Shown: positions 25,262 to 37,310 of the stretch, one piece after another
How positions within the stretch are numbered: position 1 is the first letter of the stretch
Layout of the letters: every line of letters starts with the position of its first letter
Assembly: GCA_032433765.1 (NCBI GenBank)
Contig: JAVIAB010000092.1
Location: 101,994,564 to 102,058,563 of the forward strand
Source: Megaustenia siamemsis
Lineage: Eukaryota > Mollusca > Gastropoda > Stylommatophora > Ariophantidae
Direction of reading: 5' to 3'
Length of the DNA: 64,000 bases
Notes under the pieces: model-generated
The model's input: the letters and a program-made list of their open reading frames with translations, nothing else
The model's database searches: none
What the model was told of the DNA's origin: nothing
Position numbers and translations under genes: made by a program

Positions 25262-25520
25262 ATGGATGGTAGCAACGTATCTCTCATATCTATCTGTCCG
25301 TCGCTTCTGATATCTCTGTGCCTGCCCGCTGAGGGGAACCGACAAATAGTTGTGACGTTTTTAGCATTGTGAGAAGGGGCGTATGTGGGTAAAATGAGGT
25401 CAGTCGTCTATAACTCGCATAGCTCGAAACGTCACAAGTATTTGGTTGTTTTCGGGAAAACCATCTCAGTGAGCAGGCTCAGAAATATCGGTGGGGACGA
25501 TCTATCTATCTACCTGCCTG
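25262..25520. mobile_element. fold-back or MITE-like inverted repeat
   Basis: The left arm (about 25270-25368) and right arm (about 25425-25515) are imperfect reverse complements: 'gcctgcccgctgag' against 'ctcagtgagcaggc', 'caaatagttgtgacgttt' against 'aaacgtcacaagtatttg', and outer 'gatatctct' against 'agaaatatc'. A loop of about 55 bp separates the arms. No coding capacity. Confidence 0.7.
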
Positions 25521-26139
25521 TCTTTCACTGTATATAAATATTTATAAGAAATTCCAGCAGTCGTCACACTCATTCCATAATGAAAAGTCAAAAACAAAAA
25601 CGAAAAACAACGTTCATTAAGCCATCGTTTGAAATAACACGATTTAATAGCTGAACAATTCAGAAGGTATCAGTTATAATGTATAGTTTATAGCATATAG
25701 TTTAATTAAAATAGATGTCGCTATTTTATCATTTTACTACTACATTTTTAGACGGATGTTTCAGTGACGTGTGTAAAACATTATTCCGTGTGCACGGTAG
25801 CTATATCTGTTCCAATGACACATTAGAATATTTTAACTTCCCTCTATCCATTGATATTTTGATGGGTTATTTTGGTTCGGGTTTCGGAGTTTATTCTAAA
25901 TGTTGTTTGCTAAACAAGTTGATATTTTTGTTTAATAATCAAGAATAAATGAACGTTTTCAGCTTAAAACAACCAGGTTATTAAGTGTAATGGGTGTGTG
26001 GTCTTTATTCTCCTTACTTATCGAACACGCCTGACAGGCCCACCCCCACCCTTTTTTTCCCAGGCATAATTTAAATATGGGACACATACTTTGATCATAG
26101 TGGTTGTTTTTGTCACAACAACGCAGCATTATTTGTATC
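25521..26139. other. no recognisable gene
   Basis: AT-rich. A 77-codon open frame at 25715-25948 has no recognised family. Confidence 0.4.
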
Positions 26140-26235
26140 GTCATCATCATATGTCACACCGCTTGGCGTGGGCGATTATGTTCTTCCACAATTCTATGTT
26201 CACAGTGCATGGTGGATTGTCTTTCCATCAAGAAA
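26140..26235 (-). mobile_element. RTE-like LINE tail remnant
   Basis: 'catcatcatatgtcacaccg' through 'cttccacaattctatg' matches the 3' tail at 46272-46335 on the same strand. Confidence 0.65.
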
Positions 26236-26327
26236 AGTAAACAGCTAAGCCACCTCTATCCCGTAAAAAAATCTAGAGTATAGTTTGAGTCTACATCAAA
26301 TTGCGATTATCGACCTTAACTGATGTC

Positions 26328-26372
26328 CATACACACACACGCACACACGCACGCCACGCGTGCGCGCGCTGT
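26328..26372. repeat. alternating purine-pyrimidine tract
   Basis: (CA)n then CGTGCGCGCGC, a sequence able to adopt left-handed DNA. Confidence 0.8.
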
Positions 26373-26435
26373 ATAGTCTATAATTAATTAATAGGTCAGC
26401 AATGTAAATATTGGATAAAACATTTGCTGGAAGAA

Positions 26436-26640
26436 CAGATGGCCGAATCGATAACTTGACTTGCTCCAGACCAACAGAGCGCGGGTTCGGATCCCGCTAG
26501 GTCAGACAGTTTTACTTTCAGGGATGAAATAAAAACTCAGACCGGAACATTTGGTAGCGACTGTACTCTACAGTCAGTGTTTATTCTCCGGTCTGATAAT
26601 TCCCAAGATGGCGGGTCGTAGGAATGGGGCAATGCAGGTA
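26436..26640 (+). mobile_element. tRNA-like SINE with hairpin 3' part
   Basis: A-box-like GATGGCCGAATCGATAA and B-box-like GGGTTCGGATCCC, about 40 bases apart, resemble a tRNA head. Downstream CAGACCGGA and TCCGGTCTG (near 26560 and 26595) form an inverted repeat. Single copy in the window, no clear target duplication. Confidence 0.55.
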
Positions 26641-26789
26641 GAGATAATTACATTTTACTTGCAACTGAGCGAAGACAAGTTTTAGTGAGGACAAAGCAAA
26701 AGGCTTTGTAAACGCTTTGTGGCATGTATAGTGTTGGGTATTAACATTCATTTGTTTCCATAGCTATTGACACATCTGTGTAGTTGTAG

Positions 26790-26860
26790 TCTGGGTGCAC
26801 GCTAATTCGTCACACTTTCTGCGGACAAAAGTTATAGTACCCATTTTCAGAGGCAGATGC
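26790..26860 (-). mobile_element. SINE remnant
   Basis: 'agtacccattttcagaggc' also occurs at 55130-55150 inside a diverged SINE. Confidence 0.45.
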
Positions 26861-26889
26861 ATATCAAAGCCTTGTCGATCAAAGTAAAA

Positions 26890-27729
26890 AAGAAATTCTC
26901 AACATTTGGGGAATTTAGCCAGATGCCTACTTAGTGGATGGGCAAAGGCATTAACCAATACGTTACTGCGGTCTTCAGTGACGGAAGCTGTTATCTGTTT
27001 TTTTTTTAAATCTTGAATGACGATATTCACGTTAATCTAATGTATTTGCTTTGTAAATTGTACACGGAATAACTTCAAGAACAACTTTAGGATACAAATA
27101 TACTCAATGCAGCCTGTGCTCACTAAATGGCTCAAGTTATATTTGATTTATATTTGACTGACAATTAGCAGAGTCAGTTCTCGACTAAAAAAAAAACCCC
27201 AAAAATAATTATTATTTAACATTTTAAAATGTCTTTTTGCTTATTACATTATCGTTTATCTTGTTTTAAACGGGTGACATTTTGACGGTAATATATTCCG
27301 TTTCATTTTCCTAGCTACAAATGACACATTTTGCTCCGTGTTAAAATTTGGATTGCGGTCGGAAATTACTGTTGACTTATTTTTAAAATATGGATTTATT
27401 CTTAATCGTTGAACTCCCAGTTCCGAGTACATTTTACTATCTCTTGCATCATGCAGTTCTCTGCACTCCTATTCAGAATGCATTTGTTCAAGACTGCTTT
27501 CTTAGTCTTTCGTGTCCATTGACATTCAAGCAAAATAATAGTTGTCTGAATTAAAATGTGCCTCTTCTAGCAAAGTAGCTGAGGTGTTGGAAATGAAGTG
27601 TTTCTCGGAAACCATTCTTATTAGACAAAGGAATCTTTCCTACCTGTTTTGTACACAATTGCCACTCCTTTAAGAGAATTGTCAGCTGAGATTATATCTG
27701 TCTTCCATCATGTATATTTCAAACGTTAT
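26890..27729. other. no recognisable gene
   Basis: No open frame or element of note. Confidence 0.4.
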
Positions 27730-28973
27730 CATCATGGTAATGATCAGGTATTACTAAAACAACATTGCATCATGTTAATGATCAATTATTACTAAAACAA
27801 CATTACATAATGGTTAAAAGTCTGGTAATACTAAAAGAACATTACATCATTGTAATGATCAGGTATTTCTAAAACAACATTGCATCATGTTAATGATCAA
27901 GTATTACCAAAACAACATTATATCATTGTAAAATACAGGTATTACTAAAACAACATTGCATCATGGTAATGCTTAGGTATTATAAAAATAACATTATTCC
28001 ATGGTAAATGTCAGGTATTACTAAAACAACATTACATCATGGTAATGATCAGGTATTACTAAAACAACATTACATCATGGTAAACGTCAGGTATTGCTAA
28101 AACAACATTGCATCATTGTAAAATTAAGGCATTCTAAAACAACATTGCATCATTGTAAAATCAGTTTTACTAAAACAACATTGCATGATGATACAAGTCA
28201 GGTATTACTAAATCGACATTGCATCATGGTAATGATGGGGTATTTCTAAAACAACATTGCATCATGGTAAAAGTCAGGTAATACTAAAACAGCATTACAT
28301 CATGGTAATGATCATTTATTACTAATACAACATTGCTTCATGGTAATGATCAGGTATAACTAAAACAACATTACATCATGGTAAAAAAAACAGGCATTAC
28401 TGAAACAACATTACATCATGGTAATGATCAGGTATTACTAAAGCAACATTAAATCATTGTAAATGACAGGTGTTACTAAAACAACATTGCTTCATGGTAA
28501 CGATCAGGTATAACTAAAACAACATGACATCATGGTAAAAAACATGTATTACTGAAACAACATTACATCATGGTAATGATCAGATATTGCTAAAGCAACA
28601 TTAAAACATTGTAAATGACAGGTATTACTAAAACAACATTGCATCATGGTAATGATCAGGTATTATTAAAATAACATTATATCATGGTAAAATTCAGCTA
28701 TTACTAAAATATTACATCATGGTAAATGTCAAGTATTACTAAAACAACATTGCATCATGGTAAATATCATGTATTACTATAACAACATTGCATCATGGTA
28801 ATAATCAGTATTACTAAAACAACAGTGCATCATGGTAATGATCAGGTATTACTAAAACAACATTACATCATGGTAAAAGTCTGGTAATACTAAAACAACA
28901 TTACATCATGGTAATGATCAGGTATTACTGAAACAACAATGCATAATGGTACTATCGGGTATTACTAAAACAA
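27730..28973. repeat. 38-bp minisatellite, block 1
   Basis: About 32 units of the type CATCATGGTAATGATCAGGT then ATTACTAAAACAACATTG. Unit lengths vary from 35 to 39 bp. The same monomer resumes at about 30541. Confidence 0.97.
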
Positions 28974-30240
28974 CAGTTATTGGTTATGGAAGGCCTCGGT
29001 ATCACTGCAACCGAATCAAAATCCATAATTGCTCAACCGCCCGTGCCAGTGGAATCATCCGAATTACTAACTCATCTCCCAAACAAAGAAAGGTAACTGT
29101 AGTCCCCATCGTAGCAGTCTCAGCACACGCCAAAAGACATAAGGCGAAACCGCGCAGAAAGTGAACACAGCCAACTGTCCCTGTCATACGACATCATCAT
29201 TCATCGTAAACAAACGGGATATCGAAACAGGATCAAAACGCATGAGACACACAGCTCACGGTGTGCACAGAGCACTTAACTCAGTAGCTCCTGCAACAAG
29301 CCGGACTTGGAATATGAGGAAACTGCAAGAAGGAACACTTTTCAGACATAGCCTTCAATGGTTCCTACCGCCTATCCACCATATACCATGGAAGTTCGCG
29401 TCCTCTCGAAAATGATGATCGTCGTAGCACTTGATGATGTTAGGCCATCGTTGATGACTCCAATTCCAAACATATAGACACACAGTGGTGGTAAGTTATC
29501 ATTTCCAATCCAACAGAAGCCACCTGACCTGTAGTTAGTAAAAAACACAGAGAGAATATGATTTGTGACCTTCACTGATTCGCTCTTAGATGTGAATGTG
29601 TAGTTTACACAAGAGGAGAAGTTTTCAACTACAGTGATCCCATTTAAGGCAATTCTGGGATAGCAAGGCAAGACTCCTTTATAGCAGCAGAACTTGATGA
29701 TGTTCTCTGCTCCCGTCTTGTAGCTGCTGTCACACGATTCTGATGTCTCATTAACTTGGACATCATTCAAGAACAATGTCAGATTAACATTCCATAGATC
29801 TGGCTCTGCTGATGAAGTGCTTGGTGCAACAGTTGTATCAATCATACAGGAGGCTCCTGGTCTGTGATCATTAATATCATAGGCGGAATATGATGTTGTT
29901 ATATTCAGTATTTCTTTCTGGGGTGTAAATATGTGGCACACACATGGAGAGTGGTTTGTGGTCACAGTAATTCCATTAAAGGCAATTCTAAGGTAGCATG
30001 GCATAGCTGTTTCAGAACAGCACAATCCTATGATGTTTCTGTGTTCGCTATAAAGCTGCTGCTACACAATCCTCAACAATTATAGGTGTGGACATTATTC
30101 ACTTGCAATGACAAAACTGCTTTGTTTACATCATAAACCTCTGGAAGCGAATCATTTATGGGACTAATAATACAATGTATTCTTCCATCGGGGATATCTT
30201 CCTTGAGTCCCCCCCCCCCCCCAAAAAAAAAGGTCTTTGG
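28974..30240 (-). mobile_element. 3'-anchored retroposon, copy B (longest)
   Basis: Lies between the two blocks of the 38-bp minisatellite. Its 3' end is at 28974 ('ttattggttatggaaggcc' on the plus strand). The 3' UTR runs to about 29430, followed upstream by cysteine-rich coding sequence to about 30200. A C13-A9 run lies at 30208-30230. Upstream (30240-30540) the sequence no longer shows a clear frame. Confidence 0.78.
29372..30025 (-). pseudogene. tandem cysteine-rich extracellular-type domains
   Basis: The open frame holds about two tandem units of roughly 100 residues. Each has a CC pair, a PCY-RI-NGITV strand, a C at the centre, a TFT-type strand, and a C after a PGASC or SGGFC motif. 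Unit 1 starts at CCSETAMPCYLRIAFNGITV; unit 2 at CCYKGVLPCYPRIALNGITV. A weaker third unit continues upstream (30200-30040, with EVYDVNKAVLSLQVNNVHTYNC) but has stop codons. Potential N-glycosylation sites (for example NVNLT, NETS) suggest a secreted or surface protein, with a beta-sandwich fold plausible. I do not recognise the family. Copies A and D have a stop after GLTS where this copy reads on for 20 codons. No introns appear within the units. Confidence 0.55.
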
Positions 30241-30540
30241 TTAAAAAGCACATATGCTTTTGAGTTAAACACAAAATGAGCCCACTTCATAGATTCAAAA
30301 TGATCTTTGCCAATGCCATCCGTTTGCACAAGTTAGGTCCTTAGCTACCAAGGTCACAAACGAAGCCATCAAATAAAGACTTTATCTACAGCGAAGGTTA
30401 ACGAACTGTGAACAAAATTTATGTTCAAAACCCTTGAAAACATTTTCAAAAATCTGCCAACTCGCTGCAATAACAGATATCGTGACTACATTGCTTAGTC
30501 CATGGCTCGAATATAAATAAGCTGCCATTTTGGTGCGTCC

Positions 30541-31465
30541 CATGACGTCACCTCATTAAAACAACATCATCAAAACAACAGTACATCATGATAATGATCA
30601 GGTATTACTAAAACAACATTACATCATGGTAATGATCAGGTATCACTAAAACAACAATGCATTATGGTAATCATCAGGTATTACTAAAACAACATTGCAT
30701 AATGGTAATGGTAAGGTATTACTAAAACAACATTACATGATGGTAAATTCAGGTATTAATAAAACAAAATTGCATCATGTTAATGATCAAGTATTACTAA
30801 CACAACATTGCATCATTGTAAAAGACAGGTATTACTAAAACAACATTGCATCATGGTAATGTTCAGGTATTACTAAAATAACATTATATCATGGTAAAAG
30901 TCAGGTATTACTAAAAGAACATTACATCATGGTAATGATCAGGTATCACTAAAACAACATTGCATCATGGTAATGATCAGGTATTACTAAAACAACATTG
31001 CATCATGGTAATGATCAGGTATCACTAAAACAACACTGCATCATGGTAATGATCAGGTATCATTAAAACAATAATAATGGCATAATGGTGAGGTATTAAC
31101 TAAAACAACATTGCATCATGGTAAAAATCAGGCATTACTAAAACAAAATTTTAGCATGGTAAAATCAGTATTACTAAAACAACATTGCATCATGGTAAAA
31201 GTCAGGTAATACTAAAACAACATTACATCATGGTAATGATAATTTATTACTAATACAACATTGCTTCCTTGTAACGATCAGGTATTACTAAAACAACATT
31301 GTTTCATGGTAAAAGTCTGATAATACTATAACAACATTACATCATGGTAATGATCAGGTATTACTAAAACAACATTGCATCATGGTAAAAGTCAGGTATT
31401 ACTAAAACAACATTACATCATGGTAATGATCAAGTATTATTAAAACAACATTACAACACGGCAAC
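30541..31465. repeat. 38-bp minisatellite, block 2
   Basis: Same monomer as 27730-28973, about 24 units, ending 'aacattacaacacggcaacag'. Confidence 0.97.
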
Positions 31466-31567
31466 AGTAATTGACGTGAAAAGATTAGTTTCCATAAATT
31501 AAATAGTATACATTGCCTTCGTTAAACAATTAACACAGATTTGATGCAGCGTTCTATGGCTTCTATC

Positions 31568-31835
31568 CATTATGTCAACACCGAGAAGTCGAAGATTAAG
31601 AAGATTGGGGCATTTAAAAAATAATAATAATCGCGTCACCAAACAAATATTGGAAGCGATCTGTGGTATGAAGCGAGCTGAAGGAAGACCACAACTAAGG
31701 TACAAAGATGTCTGCATTTATAACAACTGCGAAACGATTACAAATGATCGTAGCAAACGGAGAAGATAATATAAGGTGGACTGGTAACATGTATAACGAA
31801 ATTGAAGTCAAAATTAACAGAATAAAGAAGCAAGA
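31568..31835 (+). mobile_element. LINE C-terminal tail, third subfamily
   Basis: LRRLGHLKN, then KRAEGRPQLRYKDVC and NDRSKRRR match the tail that follows the RT domain in many endonuclease-RT LINEs (a LRWLGHV ... GRPQLRYKDVCKRD type). Frame is open for 65 codons but lacks any RT domain; a 5'-truncated copy. Confidence 0.75.
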
Positions 31836-32992
31836 GAAAAGAGATTACAACTCTGAGCTTAAAACTGCCTTGTTCATTCAACGGCCGAACCTGTCCTTCC
31901 AACGGAATTGTTAACATCGGCTATGAAAGAAGCTGATCGACAAAACAAAATCAGATAGCAACTACATGCTTCAGAAATTCATAAAAACGATAAATTCATA
32001 CTAACTCGCTAAAGAAGAAGTCTTACAACTTGAACGTCATTTTCAGCTAATCTTTCTTGTCGTTAGGAAAAACAATTCGTCTGTTTAACACGGACATAGT
32101 CTTCTCATGCATACGTGATTTATAAAAATTAAAGAGCAAAAAATAAGAGTGTTGAAGGAGACAAAAAAATGGTTGTACAGATAGTTGTTATACATGTCTT
32201 GAACAGTTAAAAGGAGTAATGAAAACGTCTCAATGAAACCATTGCAGAAAGAAAACTTTCAGACTTTTTATGCATGAAGACGTTGTACCTACCTTGGTCA
32301 TATCATAAGAATAGAAGACATTTAAAATATTGAAATACTGTAATAATAAGGAAGATGAAATAAAATAGACGAATATTGAATGCACGAGAGAAAAAACTTG
32401 ACAGCTTTACAGTAGACATGAAAAAGGTCAACAGTAGTAAATGATAAACAATGGGGACAGAAATACGTGGATGGAACAAGATAGCCGGCCGACGACAGTA
32501 GTAGTAGTACTTGATCATTATGATACTAACATAACATTTAATGTAAATTATGTGATTCACCGACATAAATACTTGTTATGTGCTCTAGAGATGAGTTTAT
32601 TTATTGCGGAATTAAAGACTTAGGATTATGTGGCAACCAGTATGGGTGCGTAATGTAAAATATAAATTATGTTTGAAGTACAGGACACAAATAGACTATT
32701 ATTGAAAAATGACATTACATCTGTATATAATGTATGAATTTTGTGCCCTAACCTATAAATATATACCTCACTAGACGGGAATGTAACTTTACATTGACCA
32801 ATTCTTCTTTGTTCTTTTGTCTTACCTTATGGTGCGTGAATTGTTGCTGATATGCGTAGGGGGGCTTGTGAATATTGTTAGTTGTGCATTTTGATTTGCA
32901 TTCCTGACTTTAAGATTTTGTCTATTCGTCTTATCCACTGTCGTCATTTTGCCTTGAAGCCTGATGTAGCATGTGCAACAGGTCAGCTGAGT
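31836..32992. other. no recognisable gene
   Basis: AT-rich. A weak YLGHIIRIE-like trace near 32290-32320 could be a very old LINE. Confidence 0.35.
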
Positions 32993-33318
32993 TTAATTCT
33001 GATCTGTGTGTTTCATCCGTTTTGATCGTGTTTCGATATTCCACTTGTTTACGATGAATGATGATATCGTTATTGTTATTGGTTATTGGTTATGAAAGGC
33101 CTCGGTATCACTGCAAACGAATCAAAATCCATAATTGCTCAACCGCCCGTGGCAGCGGAATTATCTGAATTACTAACTCATCTCCCAAACAAAGAAAGGT
33201 AACTGTAGTCCCCATCGTAGCAGTCTCAGCACACGCCAAAAGACATAAGGCGAAACCGCGCAGAAAGTGAACACAGCCAACTGTTCTCTGTCATACGATA
33301 GCATCATTCGTTGATGAT
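32993..33318 (-). mobile_element. 3'-anchored retroposon, copy C, rearranged
   Basis: 33075-33318 is the 3' terminal part in minus orientation. The segment 32993-33070 matches the neighbouring UTR part (44080-44150 in copy D) but in plus orientation. The two pieces meet at the 'ttattgttattggttattgg' tail, so this copy is an inverted arrangement. Confidence 0.7.
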
Positions 33319-33589
33319 GTTCATTCGCCAACATCCCAATGATGCTAGATGGTGATTAATGAGGCGAACAAATGAAATGCAAGAAAAATTGTGAAATCAT
33401 CTGACAGATGCCACCCTACTGTCTAAGGAAATAATATTCGTTTCAAAACAGGCACTCTACTACACAATCTTCTTTACGACGTTCTGCTATCAATGCCAAG
33501 CTTGGACTCTAGACTCATGAACAATAAGAACAATAATTACCGCCAGAATGTAAGTGTGTTAGACGCATGGCAGAAAACTTACTAAGTGA

Positions 33590-33900
33590 TCAGAAGTGAA
33601 GAGGTAAGAAAAAAAGTTAGGAATAATTCGCACCATTAGATACATAAAGAAACAACAGATAAAATGGTTTGGTCACATGGTAAGACAGAAAGTTCAAGAT
33701 ACAACACAACGAGCCTTTAACAAATGCTACGAAAACATTAGACCAAGGTTCGAGCATGGAAAAGATGGAATTGATGGAATCAGTAGGAAACAACAACAAG
33801 TTAATCTAACAGCGGTACAGAATAGCAAATGACCGTGAATTTTATCTCCCCTTGACATAGAAAAGCACATGAGCAAAGAAATAAGAAGAAAAATACGATG
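33590..33900 (+). mobile_element. LINE C-terminal remnant
   Basis: A frame with RYIKKQQIKWFGHMVRQ and QRAFNK resembles the RT-following tail of LINEs, as at 51495-51600. Broken downstream. Confidence 0.6.
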
Positions 33901-34518
33901 AATTAATGAATCGATGAATGAAGCAGTTGGGAGTGAGATACTTGTCTCTCCTGTCGTCAGATTGCCCTCATCTCTTTATTTAAAAAAACTTTATTCAATA
34001 ATCGTTTCGGAAAATGTGGCAGTTTGTTTTTGTTTCGTTGCAAATTATGTGCTTCTAAATTTAAATACTACAACATAACTATTTGTTGTAATCTAAAAGT
34101 GGCATTTTAGTATTGATCCTAGAAACTTTACAACATTTATCAGCGAAGATGTCTTGAGTCTCCAGACAATTTACTAATATATGTGTTACCGCGAGTGTTG
34201 AAAAATGTTAAACTACATGTTAAACATGAAAATGTGAAATTATAGCTCACTTTATGCTTGATTGTGTGATTTTTATAAATAAGATTGATGCTTAGGAGTA
34301 GAAATGTTTCAATATTTGACAAATATAACGTTCACTTTTTAGTGTGAAATATTCCGTGTTAAATAAGAAATGTTATTACAATGTAAGTATAGCAGTTTCT
34401 AGTGAACTAAAGTATACAATAACAAAATCGTTCGTCGGTAACAATTTCATAATATGCACGTGAGCAAGACCACTAAATTACCGTTGGACAAGTAGACGTG
34501 TATGATTATCATCAGGCT
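33901..34518. other. no recognisable gene
   Basis: AT-rich, nothing recognised. Confidence 0.4.
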
Positions 34519-34529
34519 AAGTAAATCTG

Positions 34530-34788
34530 GGAGCCGCGATAGCTCAGTGGTTAGTGAACTGGACTACAACGGACAAGAGGTAGGGTTCAATCCCAACCAA
34601 CGGCTTCTGGTTCACCCAGCCTTTAATGGGTACCAGATTTTTTTTCTGGGAAAGTAAAGCGGCACGGGCGTAATACCGACCACATTACCCAAAAATTATG
34701 TGCTGAGGGTCTGTACAATTTATGGTCACTAACACCATATTCCCAATACGCCACTAGGTGTGACTGGGGCACTTTACTTTTTTTTTTA
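34530..34788 (+). mobile_element. tRNA-derived SINE, family S, full length
   Basis: Begins GAGCCGCGATAGCTCAGTGG; B box GGTTCAATCCC; ends in a T-run followed by AAA. Perfect 11-bp target duplication AAGTAAATCTG (34519-34529 and 34789-34799). Best plus-strand reference copy of the family. Confidence 0.95.
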
Positions 34789-34799
34789 AAGTAAATCTG

Positions 34800-36224
34800 C
34801 ATTCATTTGTAAAGTCTATGTGAGGCTTAGATTTGAGCAACACACGGTTTGAAGTCTATATGAAACAATCGGGTTTTCTCAGCGTCTGCTTAATTAAAAT
34901 CTAGGTGAATAATAGTGTCTAGTCTTCCTGATAACGGCTTGCAAAACGTAGATTCAGACTTCAAATGAGCACATAAGATAAACCCGCGACATTTGGAATT
35001 CCGAAGTGGCAGGTAGTATACCATACTCTGGTTATATCTTCTGAACTAAGATGCATGATGTCATTGATTAGGCATTAGGCAATTTTCCATATTTAGCAAG
35101 GGATTCCCGCGGGTTACATTGAATCATTAATTGTGTCCCTGGCTTTCGTTTGTTATCAAGAATGAGGCTAAACTACTAGGGGACTCTCTCTTAGTGTCAA
35201 AATAGTCATCTTATATATAAAGATAAAGAACACGGTTCACTTCTTCTTCGGGAAGGGATTGGAGGGGGGCGGGGTGTAGAATGCATCTATATGAATGTGC
35301 TAGTCCAAAGTAATCTGAGTCTGGCAGCACAAAGATCCCTGCCAAGATCTTATAATCGCTATGGAGAAACTTAGATTCAAAGATACAGTCTTGATCCCAC
35401 TCATTCGGTCTTGTATACAATAAACATGGACAATATTAGCAAACAAACGCTGCGAAAACAACAAACGGAAAGGCGTCCTTTGAAAAATAAAAAGATGAAT
35501 AAACAGAATACTAATTACATTTGGAAAGATAACAAAAGAGAAACCAATCAAATTGGAGAAAAAAGTAAATGTTTTCTTAAAAGTCTAAAGGCAAGTAAGG
35601 AAAGATTTTTAAAAAGTAGAAAACAGTCAGGTACAATGTTTAGTCAAGGAGAAAGAATATGGATGGGAGAAAAAAAAAGATTGTGTAAGACAATATCAAA
35701 TAAAGAACATGCAGACATGTCGTCATCTCACAACGAACTGTTCCCAAAGGTCCTGCAGCTTACGAGACTAGAAGCCAGAAAGTGTACTTGACATTTGGGT
35801 CGCGTCGTTACTGTCATCCTTGATGTTATATCATCTGTTCACTGTTTCTGTTCACTAACAGAAATGTTTATATTTTTCTCTGTAGTAGCAGTAGACACGT
35901 TGGCTGTAACCTGAGGCGACTTCCTCCTTCCGTGCTCTGCTTCTGTAGTTATGAGAAGTCATTATTTTTCAGCCTGCTGGCATTTTCATTTTTGAAAGAT
36001 ATTTTAATTTTTAGTTACTTCTGGTTTATTAGAAACAAATCTTCATCCAACAGCATGTGTATTCTAAACAGCAAATAGTTGTATTAACATTTGCTTTTTT
36101 CTATTTTATATCCCATTTTTGCTTCTATCTGTAGGTTACACCCCACCACTTACTCTCTGCTACCAGCTTTACCGCGGCACTGCAATTATTTGCCTATTCA
36201 CTTATTTCTTTCTAATTGTGAACA
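34800..36224. other. no recognised gene; one basic open frame
   Basis: A 126-codon ATG-initiated frame at 35411-35791 encodes a very Lys/Arg-rich peptide without recognisable domains. Its A-rich base composition could explain the lack of stops. I list it as possible only. Confidence 0.3.
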
Positions 36225-37150
36225 CTACACCCATTGATATAAAAAGAGGAGTAAGACAAGGATGCATCCTATCACCAAGCTTGTTCAATCTATACACTGA
36301 GCAAATCTTTAAAAACATCACAGAGATGCCAGGCCTAAACATTAATGGGAAGATAATTAATAACCGAAGATATGCTGATGATACTGCACTACTAGCAGAA
36401 AATCCTAAAGATCTACAACAATTACTTAATGTAATAAACATGACAAGCAAAAAATAGGGACCAGATATGAATATCAAAAAGACTAAAACTATGATCGTAA
36501 ACAAAGAAAATTCTCAAGACCTACAATTAAATATCAAAGTGGAAGGAATACATCTAGAGACAGTTCAGAATTACAACTACCTGGGACATACTATAACCAG
36601 TGATGGAAAATGTACAACTGAAATAAATAAAAGAATAAGTATGGCAAAAAATAATTTCAATGCCATGAAAAATATACTAACATCAAAACAAATAACACCA
36701 GGGCTAAAACTAAGAATAGCAAAATGATACAGCTTCTCAATATTCCTGTATGGTGCAGAAACATGGACATTAGACCAGAAAACAGAAAAGAAAATTGAAG
36801 CCTTTGAAATGTGGATTTATAGAAGAATAGGTAGAATTGGATGGAAAGAAAAGAAAACAAACGAGGAAGTTTTAAAACAACTAAAAATGAAAAGAGAACT
36901 ACTAAACACAATTAGAGCAAGACAAATGAACTTTTGGATCATGTTAAAAGACACAACAGCCTAATAAAAGTAATATTGGAAGGGAAAATACAAGGTAAAA
37001 GAGGCAGAGGCAGACCAAGACTAACATGGACTAGTAACGTCAAAAGATGGACAAGTCAGCCTATGACAATCTGCACCATCAAAGCAAGAGACAGAGTGGA
37101 ATGTCGCTCCATGGTAGCCGATCTTCGATGCGGAGACGGCACTCAATGAT
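36225..37150 (+). pseudogene. RTE-like LINE, RT core to 3' end
   Basis: Best preserved RTE-like copy. RT blocks: IDIKRGVRQGCILSPSLFNL near 36235, then RRYADDTALLAENP near 36368 (catalytic Asp pair intact), MNIKKTKTMIVNKEN, YNYLGHTITSDGKCTTEINK, then YGAETWTLDQK, a WIYRRIGRIGWKEK block and a tail with GKRGRGRPRLTW. Single in-frame stops after about SKK (36455) and IAK (36725), and a frameshift near 36930, inactivate it. 5'-truncated. Ends at GATGATGATGATG around 37147-37160. Confidence 0.9.
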
Positions 37151-37249
37151 GATGATGATGAATTGTGTGCATATTATTCAAGACAAAGACATTACGGTCG
37201 CTAGTATGTTTCGTTCCACTTGTTTTATATTTGTTAGTTCTTATCTTCT

Positions 37250-37310
37250 TCTTTCTTTCTTTCTTTCTTTATTTATTTATTTATTTCCTTCTTTCTTTCT
37301 TTTATGTAGT
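37250..37310. repeat. TTTC/TTTA microsatellite
   Basis: Runs of 'tttc' then 'ttta' units. Confidence 0.9.

Noticed and set aside
27730..28973. CRISPR-like array
   Set aside because: Units follow each other without unique spacers and the genome is eukaryotic; an ordinary minisatellite.
35411..35791. 126-codon basic open frame
   Set aside because: A-rich and Lys/Arg-rich with no domain; A-rich DNA favours such frames by chance. Kept only as a remark.
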